Positions 17,412 to 26,801 are shown, numbered from the stretch's first letter. The stretch is 64,000 nucleotides of DNA from JBFYTX01 sp963739515 (GCA_963739515.1 CAVUAO010000003.1:806001-870000), one strand, 5' to 3'. Program-made: numbers and translations. Notes: a model not told the origin generated them from the sequence alone.

Positions 17412-17848
17412 ATTATTAGAGCCTCTTTAGTGATCTTTATGATTACGATGCCTAGAGTATAGAATAGACTATATGAAATAGTGGGACTTGTCAAACTTAA
17501 TACGGGGCTGGGCTCTAAAGCCCTTGGTCGTCAATTCAAATCCGGTTCCGCCGCCGGCACAATCACCCTCGCTGGTCAGGGAACATGACAGTAGACTCAT
17601 TCTGTTCCGCTCTCTACCGTGATAGGTAGAATGTCCTCAAGGTGGAGGAGGAGTTGGAGGATTACGCAGACACGCCGGAGTGACCCGAAAAAGAGGCATG
17701 AAATGCTTAATAGGAAGAATTATGATATCATAAATACATTTTTGGGCGATGGACCTGACCTGCCGGCGAGTTATTCCAGAGAAAAAGGGAAAGAAAAGGT
17801 TACAATTAATCCATTTTAAGTATAGCATCAGGCTCGATTTTATAAAAA
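17412..17848. other. Intergenic region with a degenerate tRNA-like stretch
   Basis: No convincing gene is present in these 437 bp. Near 17510-17560 there is a GGGCT-CTAA-AGCCC hairpin followed by a sequence resembling the T-loop and acceptor end of a tRNA (TTCAAATCC then TTCCGCCGCC). The T-stem does not pair and the anticodon stem is irregular. I therefore regard it as at best a decayed tRNA end. The region should also contain the promoter of the kinase gene reading leftwards. Confidence 0.3.
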
Positions 17849-18211
17849 ATGAAACACACAACAAAGGTACGAAGGCTTACAAGCTCATTAATGGGCTTAT
17901 TTGTCACTAAAAAACCCAATATGACATTCTTAAATCATAAAGATGAATATTATAAGGCATATTGGTTTAACAAGAAATTATGTGATGGCATCGAAATAGT
18001 TACTGCAATAAAACGCACCAGCAAGAAACAAGCAGCCGAGCTGCTAATGAAAGCCGGACTGTCAAGTTATATGAGGGCGAAACTCACCGAGTACATTAAA
18101 AGTGAACGTGCTACTCGGGAGTTAAACCAGAAAGTAAAAATGACTCGCTTCATCCAGGTCTTGAGAAGATATGCCAGGGAACACGGCATGGACATTTCAA
18201 AAATTATTTAA
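17849..18211 (+). CDS. Hypothetical protein
   Basis: A 120-residue basic protein that I do not recognise. It is rich in Lys and Arg and appears largely helical, with no signal peptide, membrane segment or cysteine motif. The central part (KRTSKKQAAELLMKAG) reads like a helix-turn-helix or DNA/RNA-binding helix pair, but no family signature is clear. The start ATG lacks a strong ribosome site. Base composition is A+T richer than the flanking housekeeping genes, as expected for accessory DNA. The open frame and amino-acid composition look like real coding sequence, with moderate certainty. Confidence 0.5.
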   Translation: MKHTTKVRRLTSSLMGLFVTKKPNMTFLNHKDEYYKAYWFNKKLCDGIEIVTAIKRTSKKQAAELLMKAGLSSYMRAKLTEYIKSERATRELNQKVKMTRFIQVLRRYAREHGMDISKII

Positions 18212-18407
18212 TGATATTGCCACCTAGCAGAAAGTCTCTTTCTCTTTGAGTGTTCCCTCGCTTCTCGGTGATGGTATTACACAAGACAGCTATTTGTTCA
18301 ACCTCGCCGTATCACATAAAAAGCCATTTTGTCAACCATAATCACCTTTGAATTCAGACCAGGGTATTTATTATCCACCCATTTCAGCCTTTGGAGTGAC
18401 AATAGGT

Positions 18408-18419
18408 TATAATGTGGGT
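18408..18419 (+). promoter_or_regulatory. TATAAT -10 box placed for leaderless start
   Basis: A perfect TATAAT at 18408-18413 is followed by 6 bases and then the ATG at 18420. A transcript starting 7 bases after the -10 box would begin on the A of the start codon. No ribosome site lies before that ATG. The -35 region is weak. Confidence 0.4.
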
Positions 18420-19424
18420 ATGGGAAAGTCACCGACTGTGGCCATCATGGGCTGCGGTCCCGGAGGAGCCTACCTATACGCATTACTTCGGTATAAAAAG
18501 CCCGAGCTAGAAGTCACCATTTTTGACAAAACCCCTCATACTGTCTGTGGCATAAAGGGATGTGCTTGGGGAGCGAGTTGGCCCCAATTTTCCAAGCTCT
18601 CCAAGGAAGTAAATATAGACCCCGATAAGTACGTCCTTGGAAGGTATGATCATCTGCTTATCAACCAGATGAAGCTTAAGGCCGATGGGGTTATAATAGA
18701 CAAACCTTTATTAATCAAGGATCTTCTCGGCGGGAAATCCCCGCTTGACCCATCAGATGCCGACTTATCTGCCTTTGAACGAATCGTGGATGCCAGCGGT
18801 GTAAGTCGAGCTTACTTGTCATCACGGCAGGGGCTGGCTCTGGTAAATGTTATTCAGATGAGAATTACCACTACATCTATATCATGCCCTACGGTATTTG
18901 CCGACAGAACTGGTGGTTACACATGGCTTTTCCCGCTCGGCAGAGGCGAGGCCCATGTCGGTTCTTTATCTCCACAGGGAATCGACATCGCCACTCGAGA
19001 ATTGGATCGAGTCAGGAAGACCTTAGCTGCTGGTCCAGTTCTGTGTAGTTGTTCTGCAATGATATGCCGCAAGGGGCCAGTTTATCCATTTATCGAGGGA
19101 AAAGTCTGGGGACTGGGCGAGGCTATCGGCCTGGTGGATCCAATCGCATGTGCTGGGATAGTTCCAGCCATGACCTCAGCTAAGCTAATGAGCGAGAATT
19201 GGGACAATGATCACAGATATGAAAAACAGGTTTGGCGATGCTACTCTTATATGGTCAAAGAGGCAAAAGCGGTAGCCAAAATCGTCCGAGAAGAAAGGCT
19301 TTTTTATAGCGATTTATTACTCCCTCGTCGTGCTTTCAAGACCCTGGGCATTTACCCCAGCTTCCGTCAAATAATGAAGGTAGCATCGACAGTTATAAAA
19401 ATAAAGAGGGTTAAAGACGATTAA
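18420..19424 (+). CDS. Geranylgeranyl-reductase-like FAD-dependent oxidoreductase
   Basis: The start is taken at ATG 18420 (MGKSPTVAIMG), because the FAD-binding Rossmann motif VAIMGCGPGGAY begins right there; an in-frame ATG at 18348 would add 24 residues of no recognisable kind. The 334-residue protein has the group-2 flavoprotein layout of the GGR/digeranylgeranyl reductase family. It has a second FAD contact in WGLGEAIGLVDPIACAGIVPA and a Cys-rich segment, CSCSAMIC. Such enzymes reduce isoprenoid chains or other lipids, or act as dehydrogenases or halogenases. The substrate cannot be told. It stands alone between intergenic gaps of about 200 and 450 bp. Confidence 0.65.
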   Translation: MGKSPTVAIMGCGPGGAYLYALLRYKKPELEVTIFDKTPHTVCGIKGCAWGASWPQFSKLSKEVNIDPDKYVLGRYDHLLINQMKLKADGVIIDKPLLIKDLLGGKSPLDPSDADLSAFERIVDASGVSRAYLSSRQGLALVNVIQMRITTTSISCPTVFADRTGGYTWLFPLGRGEAHVGSLSPQGIDIATRELDRVRKTLAAGPVLCSCSAMICRKGPVYPFIEGKVWGLGEAIGLVDPIACAGIVPAMTSAKLMSENWDNDHRYEKQVWRCYSYMVKEAKAVAKIVREERLFYSDLLLPRRAFKTLGIYPSFRQIMKVASTVIKIKRVKDD

Positions 19425-19528
19425 ACCCTACAGCACAAAGCAGGCTAGGGCTCGTGGTTTAGTAAAGATCAACGGATTATTAGCTGCACAATAAGATGAA
19501 TTGGTATATCTGTTATACCACCATACAT

Positions 19529-19748
19529 TCATCCCGATGTTTGTTCAATGGTGACTAAATTCTGCTTCAAATTATTGATTTTTTGAACAAACGGCGTATC
19601 CCCCGCGAGTTTCTTGCTGGTGTCCACTAGGTCTTTAACCGATACATTCGGGGTGCTGTTCCTCGAACTTTTTAAGTTCGTCCTAGAATGAAGTTAGCTC
19701 ATCGGCGTCAGAGGTCGATATTATAGTCCCATCCAGCGCAAAGCTGAA
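19529..19748 (-). pseudogene. Remnant of a protein-coding gene
   Basis: On the minus strand a frame from 19748 reads FSFALDGTIISTSDADELTSF, hits a TAG, continues with DELKKFEEQHPEC, then shifts frame and continues as SVKDLVDTSKKLAGDTPF to the TGA at 19529. The composition is that of a real hydrophilic protein, but one stop and one frameshift break it and no start is seen. Family unknown. The rest of the 450-bp gap shows nothing further. Confidence 0.45.
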
Positions 19749-19874
19749 CTAGTAGCTTTTAAAAGCCAGGGTGTCAGGTGTCACTAATCATACGAACGAG
19801 CACACCACGTTGATAACACCGTAAACTAACGGTAAAATATTACCATAAACAATGGTGAACATAAGGATAAAACT

Positions 19875-21467
19875 ATGTCTTTCTCCCAAAAAAGTACCGA
19901 GTTCAATTCACCCGCCTGGCTTAACCAAGCTATCTTTTACCAGATTTACCCGCCGAGTTTCTATGATGCCAATAACGACGGCATCGGAGACATCCCCGGG
20001 ATAATTCAAAAACTGGATTATCTTCAATGGTTAGGCATCAACGCGGTGTGGATAAACCCCTTTTTTGCTTCTCCTTTCCAAGATGCCGGCTATGACGTGG
20101 CTGATTATTACCGGATCGCGCCACGCTACGGGACTAACCGGGACATTTATCGACTCTGTCGTGAAGCCCACCGGCGCGGAATCAGAGTCTGCCTCGACCT
20201 GGTGGCTGGTCATACTTCCATCGACCACCCCTGGTTTAAGTCTTCCTGCCGCTCTAAGCGAAATAAATACTCTGACCGTTACATTTGGACATCCTCCGCC
20301 ATAGCTGAATCAAATTCGACGCTTTCACTCATACGAGGATGTTATGAAAGAGATGGGTACTATGTCGCCAATTGTTTTGATTTCCAGCCTGCTTTAAACT
20401 ACGGATTCGCCAAACCGGACCAACCGTGGCAACAACCTGTTGATGCTCCAGGACCGCTTGAGACCCGCAAAGAATTGATTAAAATCATGAATTATTGGCT
20501 TAGCCATGGGGTAGACGGATTTCGCGTTGATATGGCTTTTTCTCTTGTGAAAATGGATCCGGGCCATAAAGAGACTATAAAGTTATGGCAGGACATCAGG
20601 CAGAGAGTACGCGCGCATTATCCCGATATAGCCTTAATCTCCGAATGGGGTAACCCCGGGGAATCAATAGCCGCCGGCTTTGATATTGACTTTCTTCTGC
20701 ACTTCGGAGTGGGGGGTTACCCCGACCTCATGCTTAACAAGAACTGCTTCTTTCGCCGGAGCGGCGCCGCGAATATAGGAGATTTTTTAAAATCTTATCT
20801 GGAGTTGGCTGCTAAAACCAAAGGCAAAGGTCTGATTTCTATACCCAGCAGTAATCATGATATTAAAAGGCCCCGCGCTGACGGTCGGACGATTAGTGAT
20901 CTCAAAGTGATTTTCTCGTTTTTGCTAACCTGGCCGGGAGTGCCTTTTATCTATTATGGTGACGAAATTGGCATGCGTTTCATACCCGGGTTGACATCGA
21001 AGGAGGGAGGCTACGATCGTACCGGCTCGCGAACCCCCATGCAATGGGGGGACGGGCCTAATGCCGGCTTTTCAATCGCTGACAAAGGGCAGCTTTATCT
21101 TCCTTTGGATTCACGCCAAGACCGTCCGACTGTTGAAAAACAGGCCGGAGATGCCCGTTCACTACTTAACCACGTACATGAACTCATCGCCTTGAGGAAA
21201 CACTCTCCTGCGCTTCAAGATGATGGCGCTCTTATTCCTTTACATGCCGAAAACAACCACCATCATTTCGCTTATCTACGCCAATCTGCCAGCGAGCGGT
21301 TCCTCACCGTGCTTAATCCGTCTGCCGAACCATCCCAAATTCGGATAAACGGAATAAAACCTGATAACCTGGCGTCCCAGATCTGTTATGGGATAAAAGT
21401 GCGGATTGAAGGGGAGGACCTCCTGGTTACTCTGGCTGGAGTTTCCTACGGCGTCTTTAAGCTTTAG
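19875..21467 (+). CDS. GH13 alpha-glucosidase/alpha-amylase family protein
   Basis: A 530-residue glycoside hydrolase family 13 enzyme with all four conserved regions. They are DLVAGH (108-113), GFRVDMAF with nucleophile D219, ISEWG with acid/base E257, and SSNHD with D329. The N-terminus (FYQIYPPSFYDANNDGIGD) has the DxNxDGxGD calcium loop of alpha-glucosidases, trehalose synthases and sucrose hydrolases. There is no signal peptide, so it acts in the cytoplasm on small oligosaccharides. It ends 7 bp from the convergent ROK kinase gene; together they suggest a disaccharide hydrolysis and sugar phosphorylation pair. Precise substrate undetermined. Confidence 0.9.
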   Translation: MSFSQKSTEFNSPAWLNQAIFYQIYPPSFYDANNDGIGDIPGIIQKLDYLQWLGINAVWINPFFASPFQDAGYDVADYYRIAPRYGTNRDIYRLCREAHRRGIRVCLDLVAGHTSIDHPWFKSSCRSKRNKYSDRYIWTSSAIAESNSTLSLIRGCYERDGYYVANCFDFQPALNYGFAKPDQPWQQPVDAPGPLETRKELIKIMNYWLSHGVDGFRVDMAFSLVKMDPGHKETIKLWQDIRQRVRAHYPDIALISEWGNPGESIAAGFDIDFLLHFGVGGYPDLMLNKNCFFRRSGAANIGDFLKSYLELAAKTKGKGLISIPSSNHDIKRPRADGRTISDLKVIFSFLLTWPGVPFIYYGDEIGMRFIPGLTSKEGGYDRTGSRTPMQWGDGPNAGFSIADKGQLYLPLDSRQDRPTVEKQAGDARSLLNHVHELIALRKHSPALQDDGALIPLHAENNHHHFAYLRQSASERFLTVLNPSAEPSQIRINGIKPDNLASQICYGIKVRIEGEDLLVTLAGVSYGVFKL

Positions 21468-21474
21468 AAGCAGA

Positions 21475-22377
21475 TCAGATTCCTTGATCAATTCTTTTGG
21501 CTAACTCTAAAGCTCCAATAACACCCGCCAGATCGCCCAGCGCCGGAGCGACAACATAGCGATCCATATCCTTCATGATTGCTTCGGAATGGATATATCC
21601 GTTCAGATTATCTGCCGCTTTACGACGAACTGCCGCCATAAGGCCGGGATTTTTCATTAACCCACCGCCAATAATGATACGTTGAGGGGATATGGTACAT
21701 ATGAAATTATTGACCGCTAAGGCCAGATAGCCTACCTCTAATTTCCAGGCAGGATGGTCAGAAGGGAGCTTTTCAGGCGATTGTTCCCAGCGGAGCTCCA
21801 TGGCTTTTCCGGACGCCAGACCTTCCAAGCAATCGCCGTGGAAAGGACAGCACCCCCTGTACGGGTCGATTTGCCAATTATGAGGGATACGTATATGTCC
21901 CATTTCAGGGTGCAAGAGCCCATGCATTAACCCGCCGTTTACCATACCGCCGCCTCCAAACCCTGTACCCACCGTAAGATAGATAAAAGTGTTAAGCCCC
22001 CTCGCTGCTCCCCAGGCCTGTTCACCCAGAGCAGCGCCATTCACATCGGTATCAATGGCCACCGGTACATTTAGCTGGCTGCGTATCTTCTGGACAATGT
22101 TGACGTTAGACCAGGAGTGCTTTGGCGTAGTGGTAATAAATCCGTAGGTTGGAGAATTCCGATCCAGATCCAGAGGGCCGAAAGAAGCTATACCTATTGC
22201 GGTAAGCGGCTTTTGGCGGGAATTACTTTTAAAGAAATCGATTGCCTTTTCGATGCTCTCATCAGGACTTGTCGTGGCAAATTGAGTTTTAATAAGGTCA
22301 TCCGGAGTTGTACCAATGACGCAAACGAACTTCGTTCCTCCTGTTTCAATTCCGCCGTAAATCATGTATTTCATCAT
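21475..22377 (-). CDS. ROK family sugar kinase (fructokinase-like)
   Basis: A 300-residue ROK kinase. The phosphate-binding motif GGIETGGTK lies at residues 8-16. The sugar-binding segment is IDTDVNGAALGE. TVGTGFGGGGMVNGG is the second ATP loop. A zinc motif follows (HPEMGHIRIPHN, then CCPFHGDCLEGLASG). This fructokinase-like pattern and the IETGGTKF start are typical of bacterial ScrK/GmuE enzymes. It would phosphorylate fructose or a related hexose released by the convergent GH13 enzyme. The ATG at 22377 has AGGAA upstream; a second ATG follows immediately, so the start is uncertain by a few residues. Confidence 0.88.
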   Translation of the reverse strand: MMKYMIYGGIETGGTKFVCVIGTTPDDLIKTQFATTSPDESIEKAIDFFKSNSRQKPLTAIGIASFGPLDLDRNSPTYGFITTTPKHSWSNVNIVQKIRSQLNVPVAIDTDVNGAALGEQAWGAARGLNTFIYLTVGTGFGGGGMVNGGLMHGLLHPEMGHIRIPHNWQIDPYRGCCPFHGDCLEGLASGKAMELRWEQSPEKLPSDHPAWKLEVGYLALAVNNFICTISPQRIIIGGGLMKNPGLMAAVRRKAADNLNGYIHSEAIMKDMDRYVVAPALGDLAGVIGALELAKRIDQGI

Positions 22378-22617
22378 ATTATTTCCTGGAATTCATTGGG
22401 TAGCTGACAACCATGTATTAGGAAAGTCATTTCTGATTATAGACTTTCTCTCTGAAATAAGGAAGCTACATTGTTACGTTGTCGAACTTCCCGCGAGCTT
22501 GAAAACTTGTTTTGAAATGATGAAATGACATCAATAATTGTATTGACAATGGCTTCGCTAAAGGTGGAAATTTAACATCAAAGCTGAAAACTCAATAAGA
22601 ATTACTCGTCCTATTCT

Positions 22618-22662
22618 AAACTACGTATTTCGAACTGGACGGAAATAAGTATTACGTAGTTT
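22618..22662. promoter_or_regulatory. 10-bp inverted repeat upstream of Nif3-like gene
   Basis: AAACTACGTA (22618-22627) is repeated in inverse orientation as TACGTAGTTT (22653-22662), 25 bp apart and ending 32 bp before the ATG. It could be an operator or an RNA stem-loop in the leader. The remaining 22378-22694 interval shows no gene. Confidence 0.35.
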
Positions 22663-22694
22663 AATGAGGTTAACCTTATCTGGAGGTCGCGAAA

Positions 22695-23501
22695 ATGAAT
22701 GTAAGAGAAGTAGTTGAGGTCATCCTGGAGGTTAACGGCAGAACAAAGATTGAAAACACATGTGACCATTTGATCGAAGGCGACTGGGATCGTCAAGTCA
22801 CCGGCGTGGCCACCACGTTTATGGCCACCGTCGACGTAATCAATCGGTCAATCGCCATGGGTTGCAACCTGATCATCACCCATGAACCAACTTATTTTAC
22901 CGGTTCAGACCGGACAGACTGGTTGAAATCTGATCCGGTCTATCAACGGAAAAAGGCTTTAGTAGACGATAACCAGATATCAATCTGGCGTTACCATGAT
23001 CATATGCATATTGGCAAAACCGATCTAATCTATACCGGGTTACTGAAATACATGGGATGGACAGATTATCTTGACACCGAATTCCCGCAACCGCATTGCT
23101 ACTCGGTTCCTTCAACCTCGGTGACTGATCTGGTTGGCTTTCTAAAGGAAACACTTGGCATGAAGGTTATTCGGGTCGTCGGGGACCCGGAAATGAAATG
23201 CAGCCGGGTTGGGATACTGGTTGGTGGCGGAAGCCTTGGTCTCGGTCAGGAAGAAATGCCGGCCAGGTTGATGAACGACCAGCAGCTGGATGTAATGATC
23301 TGTGGTGAAATCACCGAATGGACACTGAGTGCCTATGTCCGTGACGCTGCAGCTTTGGGCTTTAATAGAGCTATGGTCATCGTCGGGCATGAACGAAGTG
23401 AAGAACCCGGTATGAAAGCTCTGGCTAACCGGCTTCAGCCCCTACTAAGAAGAATTCCGGTCCATTTTTTAGATGCTGGAGAGCCTTTCGTTTATCTATA
23501 A
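22695..23501 (+). CDS. Nif3-like dinuclear metal center protein
   Basis: A 268-residue Nif3/YbgI family protein (PF01784). Metal ligands of the family are visible as HEPTYF (about 73-78), the central RYHDHMH (about 100-106), and GHERSEEPG near the C-terminus. The GE.TEWT and NRAMVIVG segments complete the pattern. Family members form hexameric toroids with two metal ions per subunit and have hydrolase-like or metal-chaperone roles that remain unclear. A GGAGG ribosome site precedes the ATG. It stands alone, flanked by accessory DNA, so the context does not reveal a function. Confidence 0.85.
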   Translation: MNVREVVEVILEVNGRTKIENTCDHLIEGDWDRQVTGVATTFMATVDVINRSIAMGCNLIITHEPTYFTGSDRTDWLKSDPVYQRKKALVDDNQISIWRYHDHMHIGKTDLIYTGLLKYMGWTDYLDTEFPQPHCYSVPSTSVTDLVGFLKETLGMKVIRVVGDPEMKCSRVGILVGGGSLGLGQEEMPARLMNDQQLDVMICGEITEWTLSAYVRDAAALGFNRAMVIVGHERSEEPGMKALANRLQPLLRRIPVHFLDAGEPFVYL

Positions 23502-23804
23502 AGTTATTATCGAAAAAGACTGGCCAGCGCCTAGACTCCACCGGGCCTTACTACAATTACGCCCCTTACTCAACGTAATTAATGTTACGATAAAAACACA
23601 GACATCCCGATGTTCGTGCAATGGTAGGCACTATTGAGTGGATAAAACAGAGGAGAGAGCAGCCGCTCACATTCCTAATATAACAATATGACGTTTTGTG
23701 TCTTCTATCCATGCGTGTGCGTATGTTGAAGTGCGCTCGTTCGTGATGTAAGATATGAACAGTTATGTGAATTCGACACTGAAATCTGTTTGGGAGGTTG
23801 AAAG

Positions 23805-25034
23805 ATAGACCGCCTAGAACGTGAACAATCTGTTCTGGAGCTCCTTAAAAACCTCCGAGGATTGGAACCGCTCAAAAAGCTGTTCTGGTCCGAGTTGAAC
23901 TATGACCGCGTGAATGAGCCTCTCTCCCGCCGTGGCTGGAATCAAACCGCAACTAATGCTCTCGCCGAAGACCCGATTCTCTTTGCCGGCGGCGGGCAGA
24001 AGAATGACTTCCACGTTGTTTACAACCGTCTACCTCAGAACCGGTTGCTCTTAGGTCAGGAACGCCCTGTGGTCAATCAGCTTCTTAAAGAACATCCGTA
24101 TGGTTTGTTCATCTTCTCTAACCAGGCACAAGACCATTGGCACTTCATCAACGTAAAGTATGATACGGAGGCAGAAAAGCGTCGTCTGTTCCGACGTATC
24201 AGTATCAGCCGGGAGGAGCGCCTCCGCACTGCCGCAGAACGCGTCGCCATGCTAGACCTACAATCTATCCAGCCGGATATGTTCGGTTTACAGCCACTAA
24301 CTATCCAATCAAAGCATGACGAAGCCTTTGACGTTGAAGCGGTTACCAAACAGTTCTTTGAAGAATATAAGGCTATCTTCATGATTCTAGAAGACGACTT
24401 AAAGAAGCAATCGAAAGACCACACCTGGGCACACAATTATTCTCTACAGTTCCTCAACCGCTGTATGTTCATCTACTTTATTCAACGTAAAGGCTGGCTG
24501 GGAAACGATTGCGACTTCCTCCTTAACTTCTGGAAGAGTTATCAACACTCCGGACAGAGTCAAAATTCATTCACGGACAATTGGTTGAAAGTGCTTTTCT
24601 TTGAGGCCTTCAACAACAAGTTCCACGGTGGCCATAAGTATTTCCCACCTGAAATCAAAGATGCTTTGTCTCTGGCGCCTTATCTCAACGGTGGTCTCTT
24701 TATTGAAAACAAGTTTGACTTGGAATATAAGGCTGTTGTTTCCGACCATCGATTCGAGCAGGTTTTGAAGTTCCTGGAACGCTACAATTTCACCATCGCG
24801 GAGGACAGCCCCCTGGACAAGGAAGTAGCCGTTGACCCGGAGATGATTGGTAAGGTCTATGAAAGCTTGGTCAACGTATCTGAGGAAGTTGACGAGCGTG
24901 GTGAGGCAGGTATCTTCTATACGCCTAGGACTGAGATTGACCTGATGTGCCGCTTATCACTGGTTGACAATCTGGCTAACCATATGGGAGAAGATAAAAA
25001 AGAACTGCTCTTGAAAACCAATATCATAAGTTAG
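23805..25034 (+). pseudogene. Truncated type IIG/Eco57I-like restriction-modification protein
   Basis: A frame of about 400 residues resembles the N-terminal helical and pre-methylase region of Eco57I-type or BREX-like restriction-methylases. The segment NVSEEVDERGEAGIFYTPR is the typical lead-in to the N6-adenine methylase domain. The frame stops at 25032-25034 before any SAM-binding or NPPY motif, so the methylase half is missing. The best ribosome site (GGGAGG at 23792-23797) points to an ATA codon at 23805 (reading IDRLEREQ); the first standard start is TTG at 23862. After the stop, further frames give protein-like but broken sequence (KLADVRTKLKEALRIL). The serine recombinase follows, so truncation by element rearrangement is likely. 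Confidence 0.6.
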
Positions 25035-25161
25035 CCGATGTCAGGACAAAGCTCAAGGAAGCACTTCGTATCCTGAAGTGGAAAAGAGTCGTCCCTGGAC
25101 GATGCCGGATATGTCCAATGTAGTTTACCGATAATGCTAAAGAGCTTTCAGGAGGAAAAAG

Positions 25162-26799
25162 ATGAGAGTTGCATTGTATGCCAGAGTTTCCAGTGATGCC
25201 CAAGATGTAAGTCTGTCCATCGGCGCTCAACTCAAGGCACTACGGGAGTATGCGAAGCAGCACGGTTACACGGTTGTGCGGGAATTTGTCGACGAGGCAG
25301 AAAGCGGCCGCACATCGGCTAGACCCGCATTCAGGGAAATGATAGCTCTAGCTAAAATTAAGGAGCCACCTTTTAATATGATCCTGGTTTGGAAATTGAA
25401 TCGGTTTTCTCGCAATCGGGTTGACTCGATCACATTTAAAGAGCTACTCCGCAAACGAGGCATCAGTGTTGTTTCTATTAATGAACCACTCGAGAATAAT
25501 CCATCAGGGAAGCTTCTTGAAGGTATTATTGAGGGTATGGATGAGTTTTATAGTGCTAATCTTGGCCAAGACATCAAGCGTGGTCTGAGGGAAGCAGCCA
25601 GCAGGGGTTTCTTTGTTGGGCGATTGCCTCCAGACGGCTTTCACAAGGTAGTGGTAATGGATAGTAACAAGTCCAGGCACAAACTGGAACCTGATCCCAT
25701 CGATTCGAAATCTGTGCGGACCGTAAAACGCACGTTCGCTATGGCAATGAACGATAGCGGCGCCAAGGAAATCGCAAAGTCGCTCAACGAGGATGGCCTG
25801 CGTACCAGTACGGGAGCGCGATGGACGAAGACATACGTTTATAAGGTACTCACGAATGAAGCATATTGTGGCACACTGGTATTGGGTGGGAGACCTGGTC
25901 ATACAGCGATCCACAGTGGAGAGCCTCCGGTACGAGTTGAAAACGCCTGGCCGGCTATCATTGACAAAGAAACTTTCTTGTCCGTTCAGAAAAAGATGGC
26001 CTCCCGAAGACCAACCTCAGTCCATCCCAGAGTATTGCCGAGCTTCTATTTACTCTCCGGGATCCTTTTCTGTTCCTGCGGTAAGGCGATGATTGGTCGT
26101 AGCGCCAAATCTCATCAATATTACTACTACACCTGCAACCGAAAGCTAAAAGAGGGGTCGGACTCGTGCCATACACGAAGTCTGCCGAAGAACTACTTAG
26201 AGAGAATAATGACTGAACAAATCAAGAGCAAGATACTGAATGACGATGTTCTCGAAAAGCTGGTTGCCTTGGTTAATGAAGACCTTGACAACGCCCACTC
26301 CTCGTACCGCGAGAAACTAGAAGTACTAGATGCTGAAGTCAAGGACGTGAGTTCAAGACTAACAGCACTCTATGATGCCCTTGAAACGGGCAAACTTGAT
26401 TTGAATGATCTCGCGCCCAGAATAAAGGAATTGAGAGCCAGGCAAGATGAACTTTTTAAGTCACGGGTTTTGCTTGAGGCGGATATGACAATCCATGGTG
26501 TTCAATATGTCGATGCGGATCAAATAAAGTCATATTGCGCCGACCTACGGGGTTTACTGTCTGAAACGGATATCGTAAAGAGTAAAGCCTTCCTGCGGTC
26601 ATTCGTGGAAAAGGTAGTCATCGAAGCCAGCGAATGTACAATTCATTACAATCTACCCGTACCCGCTAACTGGCAAAAGAGTGATGATTTAGTTCTGCCT
26701 ATTGAACCCCCAAGTGGAGCCGGGGGGATTCGAACCCCCTACCTCCTGCGTGCAAAGCAGACGTTCTCCCAAGTGAACTACGGCCCCGCGTTGACCTAA
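25162..26799 (+). CDS. Large serine recombinase (site-specific integrase)
   Basis: A 545-codon frame preceded by AGGAGG. The N-terminal resolvase domain has catalytic Ser10 in YARVSSDAQ, and the arginines of VWKLNRFSR. A recombinase domain (about 165-280) follows. Then come a zinc ribbon (FCSCGKAM...YYTCNRK...DSCHTR) and a coiled-coil region near 370-440. This is the layout of phage- and ICE-type large serine integrases. The last about 28 codons are not protein-like: they are the antisense of the tRNA-Ala at 26716-26787, giving the well-known spurious GAGGIRTPYLLRAK reading. The natural C-terminus probably lies before that, or changes when the element excises. Confidence 0.88.
   Translation: MRVALYARVSSDAQDVSLSIGAQLKALREYAKQHGYTVVREFVDEAESGRTSARPAFREMIALAKIKEPPFNMILVWKLNRFSRNRVDSITFKELLRKRGISVVSINEPLENNPSGKLLEGIIEGMDEFYSANLGQDIKRGLREAASRGFFVGRLPPDGFHKVVVMDSNKSRHKLEPDPIDSKSVRTVKRTFAMAMNDSGAKEIAKSLNEDGLRTSTGARWTKTYVYKVLTNEAYCGTLVLGGRPGHTAIHSGEPPVRVENAWPAIIDKETFLSVQKKMASRRPTSVHPRVLPSFYLLSGILFCSCGKAMIGRSAKSHQYYYYTCNRKLKEGSDSCHTRSLPKNYLERIMTEQIKSKILNDDVLEKLVALVNEDLDNAHSSYREKLEVLDAEVKDVSSRLTALYDALETGKLDLNDLAPRIKELRARQDELFKSRVLLEADMTIHGVQYVDADQIKSYCADLRGLLSETDIVKSKAFLRSFVEKVVIEASECTIHYNLPVPANWQKSDDLVLPIEPPSGAGGIRTPYLLRAKQTFSQVNYGPALT
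26716..26787 (-). tRNA. tRNA-Ala (anticodon TGC)
   Basis: 72 nt on the minus strand form a full cloverleaf. The acceptor pairs GGGGCCG with CGGCTCC (one G-T). The D-arm is GTTC/GAAC. The anticodon arm is TCTGC/GCAGG with loop TTTGCAC, anticodon TGC for Ala codon GCA. The T-arm is GGGGG/CCCCC with loop TTCGAAT. CCA is not encoded. The serine recombinase gene abuts and reads through its 3' end, so this is the probable insertion site of the element. Confidence 0.93.
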
Positions 26800-26801
26800 A
26801 A

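Noticed and set aside
17505..17565. tRNA-like sequence with a CTA (amber-type) anticodon loop candidate
   Set aside because: The loop CTCTAAA and a TTCAAATCC T-loop are suggestive, but the anticodon and T stems do not pair and no D-arm or acceptor partner is visible. Treated as chance or a decayed tRNA end.
17619..17819. 66-residue plus-strand open frame
   Set aside because: Arg-rich, no ribosome site, no family features and overlapping another frame; looks like chance.
26710..26799. C-terminal extension of the recombinase as a real protein tail
   Set aside because: It is the translation of an antisense tRNA, a well-known artefact, so it is not taken as functional domain.
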